Shown here piece after piece: positions 24,690-36,604 of a DNA stretch of 64,000 bases. Numbering within the stretch: position 1 is the first letter of the stretch; the number at the start of each line of letters is the position of its first letter. Under the pieces are notes generated by a model. That model saw only the letters and a list, made by a program, of their open reading frames with translations. It was not told the origin of the DNA and made no database searches. Source of the stretch: Telopea speciosissima (Eukaryota; Streptophyta; Magnoliopsida; Proteales; Proteaceae); assembly GCF_018873765.1 (NCBI RefSeq), contig NC_057923.1, forward strand, positions 61,498,593-61,562,592, given 5' to 3'. Both the position numbers and the translations under genes were made by a program.

Positions 24690-25608
24690 ATGACAAGGTA
24701 CGTTAGTTTATGGTAACTTAATACCTCGCTCCATTGATTTTAGTTTTTGTTTTCCTCTAATTACTATTGTTGATTGTATCCTCTAGTCTTTGGTTCTTCT
24801 TACTTCCTATTTATGAGAACTTCAGAAGTTGTACATGTTAGAGCTCCTTTTCTGCGCCCCCCCCCCTGCGGTTTATTAAACGTTTTCTTTTGGAGAATCC
24901 CTTTTATTTTCATGATAATTGTCTGGGATTTGTATAGTTTTAAAGAGTATAATAGGTTTATTAGTTTCCTTTACACTCATTGATTCCAATATATATTTTC
25001 TTTTTTGTTCTTAAATTTTCATTTTTGTCATTCTCCATTTTCATCAACATCAGATATCGGCTGCTGTTGCTGTTATATTTTTGTGAGTTTGTTTCCCACA
25101 GAATCATATTTGTGCTGGTAAAAATTTCTCTTAGAATTCACTAAGGTATTGTCAATGAGTAATGGATCTGAATCCTCTCCAATGAGGACTGTGCATGTTC
25201 GAGAGTGCACCGGTATGTGTGCCAACCAGTCCAGCCGTTGGATGCCTCATTGGGTGATATCCTCATTAGAGAGGATTCCGATCCGAGAATTGTAGGCTTT
25301 TCATCAGGTTAAGCTATGTAAAAGTTTTGGATTCATAATTTAGTTTGCCATTTTCTTATTGAAGTTCACTTGTAACTTAATTTGTTTTATTGGATAATTG
25401 TATTCTGCTCGTTGATTACTTAAAGAGACGGCAGAATCCCTGCGCTAATTAAGTACATATTGAAGCATAACCTATTGAAACACGCATTTGACATAATTCC
25501 CTTGTTTCTTTACTAATTTACAGAGAAGTTGGTGCGAGATGGTGTCAAACAGCAACTGCTATTGAATCTCTGTCTCTAGGGAAACTGGAGTGGTTCCTTC
25601 CCAGTTGA
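24690..25608 (+). CDS. 30-codon spliced uORF in the MSP1-like leader
   Basis: ATG ACA AG at 24690-24697 joins across the predicted intron to 25524, and the frame runs open to TGA at 25606-25608. The peptide starts MTREVGARWCQTATAIES and ends WFLPS. An upstream frame of this length in a leader, interrupted by an intron yet staying open, is suggestive of a conserved peptide uORF or a tiny separate gene. I do not recognise the peptide. Confidence 0.35.
25163..25286. mobile_element. short MITE in a leader intron
   Basis: Inverted ends of about 27 bp: tggatctgaatcctctccaa at the left matches the complement of ttagagaggattccgatccga at the right. The centre contains the phrase ccagccgttggatgc. It is about 124 bp and lies in the intron upstream of the 25524 exon. 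Confidence 0.6.
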
Positions 25609-27373
25609 AGGTAAGTTTTTTTTTTTTCTAATGTATTTCTAATAAAGTAGGCTACTCTGAATTTGAAAGTATAGTCTAGTCCATGCACTTCATCTTGTAT
25701 TCTTTGCCCAGGAGTAACTAAGAAAATGCATGCTACTTGAAGTATTCCTGATTTCTATCTTTAATAGCAGGCACTAAACATGTTTAGGATATTTTTTAAT
25801 CTGATGCCTTATTGGTTGTAATGGAAGGTTATGTACGATCTTGAACATTATGACCCTTTTACTGTTTTCAAATTAGTATCTAGAAAATTTTCCTATTACT
25901 ATCTTTCCTATGCTAGAAATTCTTTTGCACTTTGTCTTCTGATTTGCATTCATTTGGAAATATATGAATCATTGATTCTGGATTATTTTGAAAATCTTAA
26001 CATTGTTCTAGTCAAACATTTGTCTTTCATTATTCATGTAGTGTGAAAATCTCATGGAGTTCTATTTCTTCTCTTGCATGTCTAGTGGGTAAAGTATAAT
26101 GGGGTGGGGGTTGAAGCAGATAAATCACAAAAGTGGACTTATTTTAGTGGAAATAAGCCTTGGGTTGGGTTATATACTTGTTGGGCCTTTGGTTCAATGG
26201 GTCTTTGTTGTATTAGGCCAGCTTAATGGGCCTAGAATAATGGCAGGAATTAGGAATTATGTGATTGACTTAATTATTTGATTTAAGTTGGATTCTTAGT
26301 TACAATAGGAGTTATTTTGTCTTCTATTGATCAATTAAGTAGCTAGTTGATTTAGTCTATTTCTAGTCATGTTAGGAGTCATATTTTGAAAATCTTTATA
26401 TATCTATGTGGCCACTGGCCAATCATTCAGGCACACAAATTAATGAAGTATAGTTTTTGTTCTCTATGCCACGGCATATCTGCTTTTGTTCATGGTCCAA
26501 TTCTGCTCTGTTGCAAATAGCATACAAGTAACTGTTATGTTTTGGCTCTAAACTGAAGTTTTAGATTCTGTTATACTGTTTTTTGAAGTTCTGTTATCAA
26601 CTCTAAGATTTCTAGTCGATTGGTACTGGTTCTGGTTATGCTCATTTCTCTCCTAGTGGCACTAGGATTCTTTTAGATTTCTCTTTTCTGTTATCCGACT
26701 TGGCCCAAATTCTTCAGGCTGATTCTGTTAGTAGAATAGACTATTTGACTGAAGTTTTTGTATGTTCTGAGATTCTTGAGTTCTGTTATTGAAGTTCACC
26801 AAATTCTGGTTTTGTTTCTCTTTTTGTGATCTTGTAGTGAGCTTGTCTTTTGGTCTGGAAACTGGTTTGCATTAGAGGGTCTTTTTATACCATGGTTATG
26901 GTTGGCTACATGAATAACCTTGATTACTGATTCCACATATTGTTAATGGAGAATTAGATTATAGGAAGGCATCTCTCACCAACCTAGGTACCCGGAAAGC
27001 TCTGTTTCATGGATTTATGTGATCTCTCCCTCATTTCCCTATGTGACAAAGAATGCATTCTCTATGTCCTCGTCTTTTTGTCCAGAATTCTGTGTAGTTC
27101 TGCAGTCAAACATAGTTTAGGAGTAATTCAAGTTTTTCTTTTAAAATTCTTGTTCATTTAATTACCAATCACATTTGAAATAAATCAGCATGATTTGGAT
27201 CTGAATGGGATAAATGCTATTAGAGTGAATTAAGAAAAATTATTGATGACCGACTCTTTGTTATTACCCTGCAACAGATACTCTCCCTTCAGTCCAAAAG
27301 GTGGGATTATTGGAACTCTTCAAGTTTTCACTGCCTGCTACAACCTCTCTTTATCAACATAAACTGGAGCAGA

Positions 27374-30300
27374 ATGTTGGCCGCACCATTCAGATGGCCA
27401 GCTTTTAGTATTTTCACTCTCATCATACTCTGGGTTCTCCATATATCCTTCTGTGAGGGATATCACTCTGGTGACCGTGGGTTATTATTTGATCTCAGAA
27501 AATCTCTTGTCCAAAAACAGGAACTACTCAATAGCTGGTTGATCTCAGAAGAGCCATGCAACTGGCCTGGCATAAGATGTGTGGGTCCCAAAGTACACCA
27601 AATAGACTTGTCACGGTGGCATTTTATGCTTCCATTTCCGATCGGCATTGGAGAATTCGAAGATCTGAAGCTTCTGAACCTTAGCCATTGTGCCTTCACT
27701 GGTTGTATCCCTGATAATTTGTGGAACTTGAGGAATTTAGAGCTTCTGGATTTGAGTGGTAACAGATTGGTTGGGTCTTTGCCACCAGTTCTCTCGAACT
27801 TGAAAGTTCTCAAACAATTTGTGTTAGATGATAATAGCTTATCTGGCAGTTTTCCTTCCACCATTGGGCTGCTTGGAAACCTCATTGAACTGTCTATTCA
27901 TGGAAATTCATTTTCTGGATCTCTTCCATCAGAACTTGGGAATCTAAGTAACTTGGAATCGCTGGACCTTAGCATGAATAATTTCTCTGGAAGTTTACCT
28001 TCCAGCTTGGGAAATCTTGCAAGACTTCTGTACTTGGATGCCAGTAACAACAGATTCACAGGACTGATTTTTTCAGAGATTGGAAATTTGGGGGAACTTT
28101 TAACATTTGATCTCTCTTCAAATATGCTGAGTGGACCTCTACCATCAGAAATTGGCAGAATGACTAGACTAGAGTATATGAATTTGGGAAACAACAACAT
28201 CAATGGGGAAATTCCTGTAACCATTGAAAATATGAGGACTCTCAAGTACCTTGATATTCGAAGTTGCAGATTCACAGGGAGGTTTCCTGATGAAATATCC
28301 AAATTAAAAAGCTTAACGTACTTAAATATAGGGCGGAACAATTTTCAGGGTGAACTTCCTGTGGGCCTTGGTGAGCTCACAGAGCTGGTTATTCTTGAGG
28401 CAGATTATGCAGGGTTAAGTGGAATGATTCCAGGGCAATTGGGCTACTGCAAGAAGCTTTTCAACCTAGATCTGTCCTTCAACTCTCTTTCTGGTCCATT
28501 GCCAGAGGGTCTATCGGGAATGGAATCAATTGGCTCTTTTTCTGTTACTTCAAACCATTTATCAGGTCCAGTCCCTGGTTGGATTTCGAACTGGAGAAGT
28601 GTTAATTCAATTGCATTAGAAAAAAATGCTTTTACTGGATCTCTACCACTATTGAAGATGCCATACTTGACGTCTTTTAAGGTTGCTTCAAACAAGCTTT
28701 CTGGTGAAATCCCACCAAAAATATGTGATGGCAATTCTCTGACAACCTTCTGGCTTTCTGAGAATGCATTCACCGGAAATATTGATGACTCTTTCAGGGG
28801 ATGTCTAAACCTTAATGATTTGTCTCTGTATGGGAACAACCTCTTCGGTGAGATACCAGGCTATTTAATGGAGCTACCATTGGTGATACTGCAGTTGTCA
28901 AACAATAAGTTTTCTGGTGAACTTCCTGAGAAATTCTGGGACTCACAGACCATTATGGAGATAGCATTGGACAACAATTTGCTTGGGGGTCAGATTCCGG
29001 AAGCCATTGGTAGGATCTCCACTCTAGAGGTTCTGCTACTGGATAATAATCTTTTTGAAGGTGTCATACCAAGCTCAATTGGTAAACTAAAGAACCTGAC
29101 TAATCTGTCACTTCATGGAAACCAGTTGACTGGGGGGATCCCACCAGAGCTCTTCGACTGCACAAAGTTGATATCTTTGGATCTGGGTTCAAACATATTG
29201 ACAGGTCCAATTTCTAAAGCCATATCCCGGCTGAAACTGCTTGACAATCTGGTACTGTCTCATAACCAACTCTCTGGTCCTATTCCTGATGAGATATGCT
29301 CTGGGTTTCAAGATATACCATTACCAGATTCAGAGTTCATACAGCATTATGGTATGCTGGATCTGTCCTATAACAATCTTCTGGGCCCCATTCCAGCAGC
29401 AATTAAGTGGTGCACTGTTGCAAGTGAAATACTGTTACAAGGAAACAGGCTTAACGGAAGCATCCCTTATGGCATATCTACTCTTGCAAACTTAACTAAA
29501 CTTGATATGTCTTTCAATTATTTGACAGGTCCTGCCCTTCCTCCGTTCCTTGAGCTTAGCAACCTCCAGGGTCTTCTACTTTCACATAATCAGTTAACTG
29601 GCTCAATCCCTGACAACCTTGGGTCAATGATGCCAAGCTTGACTAAACTTGAGTTGTCGAACAACTTGCTCCATGGTCCATTGCCATCATCCATTTTTGC
29701 TATGAGTCTGACCTACATTGATGTCAGCCTAAATTCCCTCTCAGGAGCCATCTCATTCACCGGAGGTGATGTTAGCCTGAGCTCCCTTCTGCTTCTAAAT
29801 GCCAGCAACAACCTTTTCTCCGGCATGCTATCCGATGCAATCTCCAATTTGACAACCCTTTCTTCCTTGGATCTTCATAACAACAGTTTCACTGGAAGCT
29901 TGCCTTGGTCACTCTCAAACCTTGCTTCATTAACTTATCTTGATGTCTCATTGAACAATTTTCAGGGGTGGTTTCCATGTGATCTCTGTGGCATAGCAGG
30001 CCTTGAATTTGTTAATTTTTCTGGCAATAAATTCGAAGGATACATCCCAGAAAATTGTGTCATCACCAAATCATGTATGCCTGATGGTCCCATTTTCCCT
30101 TCTTTGAGACACTACCCACGTGCACCAGCTCTTACAGGAGCCTCGATGTGGGGCATTGTGCTTGGTGCTATGTTCAGCTTTCTTGTCTTGCTCTGTTGTC
30201 TGCTCAGGTGGAGGATTCTGCAACAAGAAACTATTGCACTTTCTCTGGGCAAAATCATGTCTGTGAAGGCTGTTGAGCCAGCCTCCACCTCCAGTGACGA

Positions 30301-31255
30301 GCTTCTGGGTATGAAACCAAAGGAGCCATTGAGCATCAACATTGCAACTTTTGAGCATTCTTTGCAACGACTGAACCCTGCAGATATCTTATCATCAACA
30401 GAGAATTTCAGCAAGACTCATATAATTGGTGATGGTGGGTTTGGCACAGTTTACAAGGCATTACTACCTGAGGGTCGAATTATTGCTGTCAAACGTTTGA
30501 ATGGTGGCCACTTCCAAGGTGACCGTGAGTTCTTGGCTGAGATGGAGACAATTGGAAAGGTCAATCATGAGAACTTGGTTCCACTGCTGGGTTACTGCGT
30601 ATATGGGGATGAGAGGTTCTTGATATATGAATATATGGAGAATGGTAGCCTCGATGTTTGGTTGAGGAACCAGGCAGATGCAGTGGAGGCCCTTGACTGG
30701 CCAACCCGGTTGAAAATTTGTCTAGGCTCAGCTAGGGGCCTAGCTTTTCTGCATCATGGCTTTGTACCCCACATCATTCACAGGGACATCAAGTCAAGCA
30801 ACATACTGTTGGACAGCCGATTTGAGCCACGGGTGTCCGACTTTGGCCTTGCCCGCATTATTAGTGCATGTGAGAGCCATGTCAGCACTGTACTTGCAGG
30901 CACATTTGGGTATATACCCCCTGAGTATGGTCAGACCATGGTAGCTACAACGAGGGGAGATGTTTATAGCTTTGGGGTGGTGATGCTGGAGTTGCTAACT
31001 GGTAGAGCCCCAACAGGGCAGGCAGATGTTGAGGGTGGTAATCTGGTGGGATGGGTAAGATGGATGGTGGCAATGGGAAGGGAGGATGAAGTGCTGGATC
31101 CTTTCATGTCATGTTTGGACCCATGGAAGGATCAGATGGGACATGTGCTTGCCATTGCCAGGGCATGCACAGCTGATGAACCATGGAAGAGACCAACAAT
31201 GTTTGAAGTGGTGAAGTTGTTAAAGGAGATCAAGACAATGGACAAGGGTTGTTGA
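27374..31255 (+). CDS. MSP1: LRR receptor-like kinase, MSP1 type
   Basis: The ORF is uninterrupted, 1293 codons, almost the same length as rice MSP1 (known to be about 1294). An N-terminal hydrophobic signal peptide (about residues 1-30) is followed by an N-cap with the CNWPGIRC motif, then about thirty leucine-rich repeats (LxxLxxLDLSxNxLSGxIP), one transmembrane segment at about 924-946, and a Ser/Thr kinase domain. Kinase landmarks: glycine loop GDGGFG at about 1019, Lys at about 1040, HRD with Asp at about 1138, DFG at about 1156, and PPE replacing APE, usual in this subfamily. HRDIKSSN makes it an RD kinase and likely active. In rice, MSP1 senses the small secreted protein TDL1A/MIL2 and limits the number of sporogenous cells; the same role here is inferred. 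Single-exon coding, with introns only in the leader. An EMS1-clade receptor is the alternative, less well matched. Confidence 0.9.
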   Translation: MLAAPFRWPAFSIFTLIILWVLHISFCEGYHSGDRGLLFDLRKSLVQKQELLNSWLISEEPCNWPGIRCVGPKVHQIDLSRWHFMLPFPIGIGEFEDLKLLNLSHCAFTGCIPDNLWNLRNLELLDLSGNRLVGSLPPVLSNLKVLKQFVLDDNSLSGSFPSTIGLLGNLIELSIHGNSFSGSLPSELGNLSNLESLDLSMNNFSGSLPSSLGNLARLLYLDASNNRFTGLIFSEIGNLGELLTFDLSSNMLSGPLPSEIGRMTRLEYMNLGNNNINGEIPVTIENMRTLKYLDIRSCRFTGRFPDEISKLKSLTYLNIGRNNFQGELPVGLGELTELVILEADYAGLSGMIPGQLGYCKKLFNLDLSFNSLSGPLPEGLSGMESIGSFSVTSNHLSGPVPGWISNWRSVNSIALEKNAFTGSLPLLKMPYLTSFKVASNKLSGEIPPKICDGNSLTTFWLSENAFTGNIDDSFRGCLNLNDLSLYGNNLFGEIPGYLMELPLVILQLSNNKFSGELPEKFWDSQTIMEIALDNNLLGGQIPEAIGRISTLEVLLLDNNLFEGVIPSSIGKLKNLTNLSLHGNQLTGGIPPELFDCTKLISLDLGSNILTGPISKAISRLKLLDNLVLSHNQLSGPIPDEICSGFQDIPLPDSEFIQHYGMLDLSYNNLLGPIPAAIKWCTVASEILLQGNRLNGSIPYGISTLANLTKLDMSFNYLTGPALPPFLELSNLQGLLLSHNQLTGSIPDNLGSMMPSLTKLELSNNLLHGPLPSSIFAMSLTYIDVSLNSLSGAISFTGGDVSLSSLLLLNASNNLFSGMLSDAISNLTTLSSLDLHNNSFTGSLPWSLSNLASLTYLDVSLNNFQGWFPCDLCGIAGLEFVNFSGNKFEGYIPENCVITKSCMPDGPIFPSLRHYPRAPALTGASMWGIVLGAMFSFLVLLCCLLRWRILQQETIALSLGKIMSVKAVEPASTSSDELLGMKPKEPLSINIATFEHSLQRLNPADILSSTENFSKTHIIGDGGFGTVYKALLPEGRIIAVKRLNGGHFQGDREFLAEMETIGKVNHENLVPLLGYCVYGDERFLIYEYMENGSLDVWLRNQADAVEALDWPTRLKICLGSARGLAFLHHGFVPHIIHRDIKSSNILLDSRFEPRVSDFGLARIISACESHVSTVLAGTFGYIPPEYGQTMVATTRGDVYSFGVVMLELLTGRAPTGQADVEGGNLVGWVRWMVAMGREDEVLDPFMSCLDPWKDQMGHVLAIARACTADEPWKRPTMFEVVKLLKEIKTMDKGC

Positions 31256-33800
31256 GATGTAACCAATACCCTTCTGTGAAGCTGTGCATTTGGGAGTTAA
31301 GAGTAGAATGGTGTAGGAAACAGTTGACTTCAAAGGTCTGTAAGCTTTATATGTTTTACAGCAAGAAAGGTTAGATTGAAAGAATTATATGTAAGTGTTT
31401 AAAAGGGAAGATACACAAAATTAGACCAGAATCTAACACTTGTGAGAAATCGCTAATGCCATAGGGAAGGTGCATGTCTGACTCTTAGTTATCTGTAAAT
31501 GGTGAATTAATATATCTTTCATTGATCTCTTCTTCTTTTCCTACATAAAACTACAGTCTACAGGTAATAGACATTTCTATATTTCTTAAGTGTGAGTGGA
31601 TTGGGTTGAAGTCTGTCCCAAGACCAGTTTTATGCTTTCAAGATTAACTCAAAGCCAACTAAACCTGATCTTCCACTTTTTCCCATCTAATTCAATAATC
31701 CTTGGAAGGAAGAGAGGATTGGGAATTTTTTTTTTGATTTTGGATTTTGCCCTAGGTTCAGTCTTAGCTTGGCTCAGCTTGATTGGCCAGGCATAAGTGT
31801 TCACATAATCCATTGTTTATACACACAAGCTGTGTTCCTTGAAAAAAAATAAGGAAAACAAACTGACATTATATCTGGTTTAATCTGTATGGTTTTGGTA
31901 AGCTTCATTATCTCGTTTAGGTGATCTACTCTACCACACCCAGAGCAATCCATGACCCAAGTGCATATTTGGGAGCTATCCCAATATACCCAGTTCTGGT
32001 ACTTGGTTGGCCTGCACCTCTCATGGTGTAGGCAGCTGTAATTTTCATCCCAATATTCTTCAGGTAATGTTGGAGAAACAACTCTATAAAGGCTCTCTAC
32101 TTTCCTACATTTATCAAACACACATGAATTAAAAATTTCAAATAGCCTAATCTAGAATTCCAGAGCAAGCCAAAGAACCTTTGAACACTGTACAACACTT
32201 GTAGTCTACCATTGTATATGGGGATTAGAGGTAAAGAACTGTGCATCCATCCTCCTCCAGAAAGTAGAATCAAACTGAAAATTATTCACCCTATCCCCAC
32301 ATCGCTGCTTCTTATGGTTACTATCCAACACAGTGGTCCAGGATGTAAATCACTCATGCTTCCAGAGAGCAACCCTTTGAATTGAATGAGCCTAAATCTG
32401 TTTCTAGATATTGTGTACAATTCTTTGAAATGTTCTGTAGGAATCCATCCAAATTCATTCCATCTTGAATTACTACAATCACCCTCCAGATGAACTCAGG
32501 TCCCATTTGCATACCCTTGTCTGTGTAAAGTGTAAACAACTCTGAATTAAGCAAACGAAAAGACACAAAGGAGGCTAGAAGCATCCATCAATCAGACAGG
32601 GTGTTTGGGGAGCTATTTCGGGATTTTCTCTCTCTCAAAACCTTCCTACCCCACCTTCTCCCCTACAAACCTGCCCCGTCCCAATCCCCCTCCCTACCCT
32701 GCCCTCTCCCCCGCCCCCACCCCTCTCATAAGCCACACCTCCACGGCTCCACCCATGTCCCAAATCCCCACCCCACCACTGTCGCAAACCCCTCTCGCCC
32801 AGCCCTCTTCCCCTCCCATACTCCCCTCCCTGTTGCAATCCCTGCCTCCACCCATGTTGCAAGCAATCCCCCTCTTGTCCAGCTCTCTCCCCCGCCCCAC
32901 CCCACCCCCCGTCGCAATCCCTGCGTGGGCTAGAATCGTGCAGAAGTAGTAGGCCAACAAGATGGGTTATTGCTCCACGTCGCGCTAACTTTCTTCTTGC
33001 ACCTTCTACCACGTTTCATCATCTCTGTCTTCTCCACTGTCGATAGAGACGTAGGAGATACAGGTGTTTTTTCTCTTGGTGAGTGAAGGGAGCACAAGTG
33101 ACGATATCAGTGAGTGGAACACAAGTGAACAAAACGGAGTATGAGAGAGATGAGAAGAGCCTCACCCAGCGTTATTGGGAGTTTGCTTTCCCAAAACTTC
33201 ATTCCTTTCATTGTTATCTATCAAACAATTTCAGTTTCTTCATCAAAACCCATTCATTGACTAATTTTAAAAATTCAACTTGAATGCAGAATTGAAATAG
33301 ATTCAAAAAACGCCCCTAATCTACCAAGTTTTACTGAAATTTGACTCTTCTAAGTTTCACAATAAAGCAAAATGGTTCAACAATTCTAGATCTTCTTTAT
33401 CAGACATTAGTTGGTTTCTTACGCTACCACATAAGGAGGTTTCCTCCATTCCATTTTGAGGTGGGCATACATTCATCTACTCATATATCATGTTTGAGTC
33501 TCAATTAAAATTGGGGAAAGTGGTGAAATAAGGCTAAAAAATACAAACATTTTTAACAAAGATAAGAAATAATAGATAAATTTTATCGAATGTCTCTGAA
33601 GAGACACAACTAATAGATAAAGGAAAATACTAGTATACGTGAAGATTTATGTTTTTTTTTTTGTCAACAAATTCTAAAATTTATTAAATGAAATCCGAGG
33701 ACAAAATTCCTCCTAGAAGTAGCAAAACTTACAAGAAAAGGGGTGACTGTAACCACCAAACATGAAAAGCCCAAGTTTTACAACATCTTCAACTAAGGAA
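31256..33800. other. 3' flank of the MSP1-like gene and intergenic DNA
   Basis: The first 250-300 bases are probably 3' UTR. Around 32620-32930 the + strand is C-rich (CCCCACCC-type runs), which makes long Pro-rich or Gly-rich spurious ORFs on both strands. No domain is seen. Confidence 0.45.
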
Positions 33801-34080
33801 TAATAATTTGTGATTGTATAGATGATCTTAGGATGTAAACGTAAAACCTAACACGATGCAGAGAAGAATGGAAAAACGTAAACACAATCACACAATGCGT
33901 ATAAGGATTTACGTGGTTCGATAAGGTTGCCTACGTCCACGGTGAGATGAGATCTGTTTCACTATCAATGGAGAATAGGGTCATAGTTGCTCGTTCCTCA
34001 GGCCTCTCTCAGATTTGCATTACAAAGAAAGAACTCTTGCTACAGGTTTATAGCGAAACCCTATACAGGAAATTTTTTGA
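33801..34080. repeat. LTR-like plant repeat with a TACGTGGTTCG...CCTACGTCCACGG core
   Basis: The block gatttacgtggttcgataa followed by gttgcctacgtccacggtg is a motif I have seen repeatedly in plant dispersed repeats, often within LTRs. No ends or TSD could be drawn, so the class is uncertain. Confidence 0.35.
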
Positions 34081-34553
34081 AATACCCATATAGTCCTTAA
34101 AAAATTTGGCCCACGAAGGCTCCACACAGCAGTCCATCATCAAAAGTCAAGACATCAAAACCTCAACAGTAAAGATCTCAAATGCTCAAAGCTTATCTAA
34201 TCACCTGAAGACTTAAAATGGAATACTTAAAATAGGTGGTAATTAGTATAGACCATAGTTAGTTAAAACAGGAGCAACAAAAAAACTTTGTTCGGAATGA
34301 CGCATTTAAAATGGTTTAAAAACTATACGGGATGGTAAAAAAAAATTCAAACATTTTAAAACAGCAAAAAAATGAAAACGGATGGTACGCATTTTTAAAC
34401 GTTTAGTATATTCAAATAGGAGACCAAAAAAAAAATGACAATATACACTTTTTCAATGATTACTAATTCTATTATCAAAATAAGAAATAGAAAAGATTCA
34501 ACCAAATGACATACCATATCAGTGACCTCAAGGTAGAATAAGTTCGATGACCC

Positions 34554-35389
34554 TGTTGCGTCAGAAAATCGTTCAAGGGTCCTTTCGAGTGCCGTAACAT
34601 GTAAAAGAACCAGGGGATGACAAAGGAGAACCTGTGTGGTTCCGGCCTAGGACTCTCCGATGCCAAAGTCAGATCTCCTGAGCAAACAGATGAATCATAG
34701 TATTCAAGATGGGTTGATGGGGTAGAGTACCTTCCCTTTTTATAGAAGAGTGTAGGTGTGGAGAGTCCCGGTTGATGTAGAGTGGCCTTTGTAGTCGATA
34801 GAGTCCCTGAGTAGCAGGGCTTATCCTTGACTGGTTGTCTTCCCGTGAAATGTGGTATCACGATAGCCCTGGTAGTCGTCTTCCTGAGAGACGTAGTGTC
34901 ATGATAGACTTGGTAACCTTGATGGATAGACCTATCTACATGGTAGATGAGGTTCCCGGAGTATGAGTCTGTTTAGACTACGTGACTGACAGGCGATGAC
35001 CTAGAGTCCTTCGTGATGTGATCTGTTTTGCTGATGGTGGTGGTCGTCGCCGTGTTCAATGGAGATCGCGCCCAAAGGGGTTCGTCCCTAGGGTAGACTG
35101 CTCCCAGGATGACCGCGCCCGGGGTCTTCAGTCTGCGCCCAAGCAATCCACGCCTGGGGTTCACTCAGCGTCCGAGGTAGTCAGAGCCCGGGGTCTTCGG
35201 TCCTCGCCCAGGCAGTCTGCGCCCAGGGTTCGGTCCGCGCCCGGGGTTCAGTCCGCGCCCAAGGCAGTCTGATGTGGGTCGAATCTCTCCTTGGTTCGCC
35301 TGTTTGGTTCTGGTCTTGAGCTAGTCCCCCTTCCTGGGCTAGGACACGTGGCAATCCCTGAGTGGTCAGGGGTGATTTTGGGTTTATCA
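34554..35389 (-). repeat. 3' LTR of the TR-GAG-like element
   Basis: On the + strand it runs TGTTGCGTCAGAAAATC ... GATTTTGGGTTTATCA (836 bp). It matches the other LTR closely but with several indels (for example an extra block near 35105-35165), so the insertion is old enough for the LTRs to have diverged. Confidence 0.88.
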
Positions 35390-35407
35390 TTTGCCCCCAC
35401 TCTCTTG
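35390..35407 (-). other. polypurine tract of the TR-GAG-like element
   Basis: The minus strand reads agagagtgggggcaaa directly before the LTR start TGATAAACCC, the expected plus-strand primer. Confidence 0.75.
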
Positions 35408-35429
35408 GAACGGAGTGCTCAAGAGAGTA

Positions 35430-35985
35430 GACTTTGCATTTTTGCTTTGAGCCTTGGTGGTTGTCGAACCTTGGTGGCTTCGAACCTTGGTGGTCTATGT
35501 ACCTTGGTGGCAGTGCGCTTGATGTTCTACGGACCTTGGTGGCATTGTGCCTTGGTGGTCTACGAACCTTGGTGGCATTATGCCTTGGTAGTCTACGGAC
35601 CTTGGTGGCCAACGGACCTTGGTGGTCTACGGACCTTGGTGGTCAATGGACCTGGGTGGCCAACGGGCCTTGGTGGCATTGCGCCTTGGTGGCCAACGGG
35701 CCTTGGTGGCATTACGCCTTGGTGGTCAACGAACCTTGATAGCCAATGGGCCTTAGTGGCATTGCGCCTTGATGGCCAACGGGCCTTGGTGGCATTACAC
35801 CTTGGTGGTCAACGGGCCTTGGTGGCATTGCTCCTTGGTGGTCAAAGGACCTTGATGGCCAACAGGCCTTGGTGGCATTGCGCCTTAGTGGTCAACGGAC
35901 CTTGGTGGCCAACGGGCCTTGGGGGCATTATGCCTTGGTGGTCAACAGACTTTGGTGGCCAATGGGCCTTGGTATTCGAACCATC
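35430..35985. repeat. tandem array 1: CCTTGGTGG-phrase units
   Basis: Units of about 21-42 bp built on ccttggtggc, varied with attgcg, ggccaacgg and tcaacgg, repeat more than twenty times. They create a 235-codon false ORF on the + strand. The array lies in the 3' non-coding part of the TR-GAG-like element. Confidence 0.85.
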
Positions 35986-35999
35986 TCGAACTCCTTGAA

Positions 36000-36375
36000 C
36001 TTCTCTTCTCGAACCTCAACCTCGAACCTTCGCGAGCTCTGATCTCGGACCTCGAACCTCAAACCTCGAACATTCGCTAACTCTAATCTCGGACCTCGAA
36101 CCCCAATCCTCGAACCTCGAACATTCGTGAACTCTGATCTCGGACCTCGAACCTCGAACATTCGCAAACTCTGATCTTAGACCTCGAACCTCAAACATTC
36201 GTGAACTCTGATCTTAGACCTCGAACCTCGAACCTCAAACATTCGCTAACTTTGATCTCGGACCTCGGACCACGGACCTCGATCCTCAAACCTGGAACAT
36301 TCGTGAACTTTGATCTTGGACCTCGAACCACGGACCTTGATCCTCGAACCTCAAATTTTGAACCTCGAACTTGCC
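36000..36375. repeat. tandem array 2: CTCGGACCTCGAACCTCGAAC units
   Basis: Units of roughly 30-55 bp, ctctgatctcggacctcgaa plus cattcgtgaa, are repeated about eight times with variants. Spurious Arg/Ser/Glu-rich ORFs follow from the repeat. Confidence 0.85.
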
Positions 36376-36604
36376 CAGCTTGCGGGTCTGTTGGCCTCAA
36401 ACCTTTTTAAACTTGGTCTTTGCTTTTTGGTGCCCCAAGTGTTTGCTTTTGGGGAGGCAATGAATCGTGGTGCCTTCTGCATGCTTGCTTGATCTCTCTT
36501 GGCCATTAGCCTTGCTTTGATGGCTTGACCAGCCTTGTGCCTACCTCCGCACTTGGCTCCTGTCTTGTCCCCGCTCTTGTGAGGTCAGCGCCCTAAGTTC
36601 GACC

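Larger units (their letters stand above)
22830..27373 (+). promoter_or_regulatory. spliced 5' leader of the MSP1-like gene with several uORFs
   Basis: Candidate leader exons by splice signals: about 22830-22966 (donor gtaaga), 24582-24697 (acceptor aaatcag, donor gtacgt), 25524-25610 (acceptor tttacag, donor gtaagt) and 27278-27373 (acceptor gcaacag) joining the start codon. Upstream ORFs in these exons: 22914-22940 (8 codons), 24585-24599 and 24604-24624 (tiny), one at 25538-25564 (8 codons), and a 30-codon ORF across the exon 2/3 junction. Several uORFs would lower translation of the receptor. The exon model is inferred from consensus sites and needs a transcript. Confidence 0.5.

Noticed and set aside
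32601..33012. Overlapping Pro-rich (+) and Gly/Arg-rich (-) ORFs
   Set aside because: A C-rich simple stretch keeps all frames open; no motif, signal or splice context.
35291..35998. 235-codon ORF on the + strand (MVRLFGSGLEL...)
   Set aside because: It is a translation of the ccttggtgg tandem array inside the LTR element; periodic Trp/Gly/Leu and no domain.
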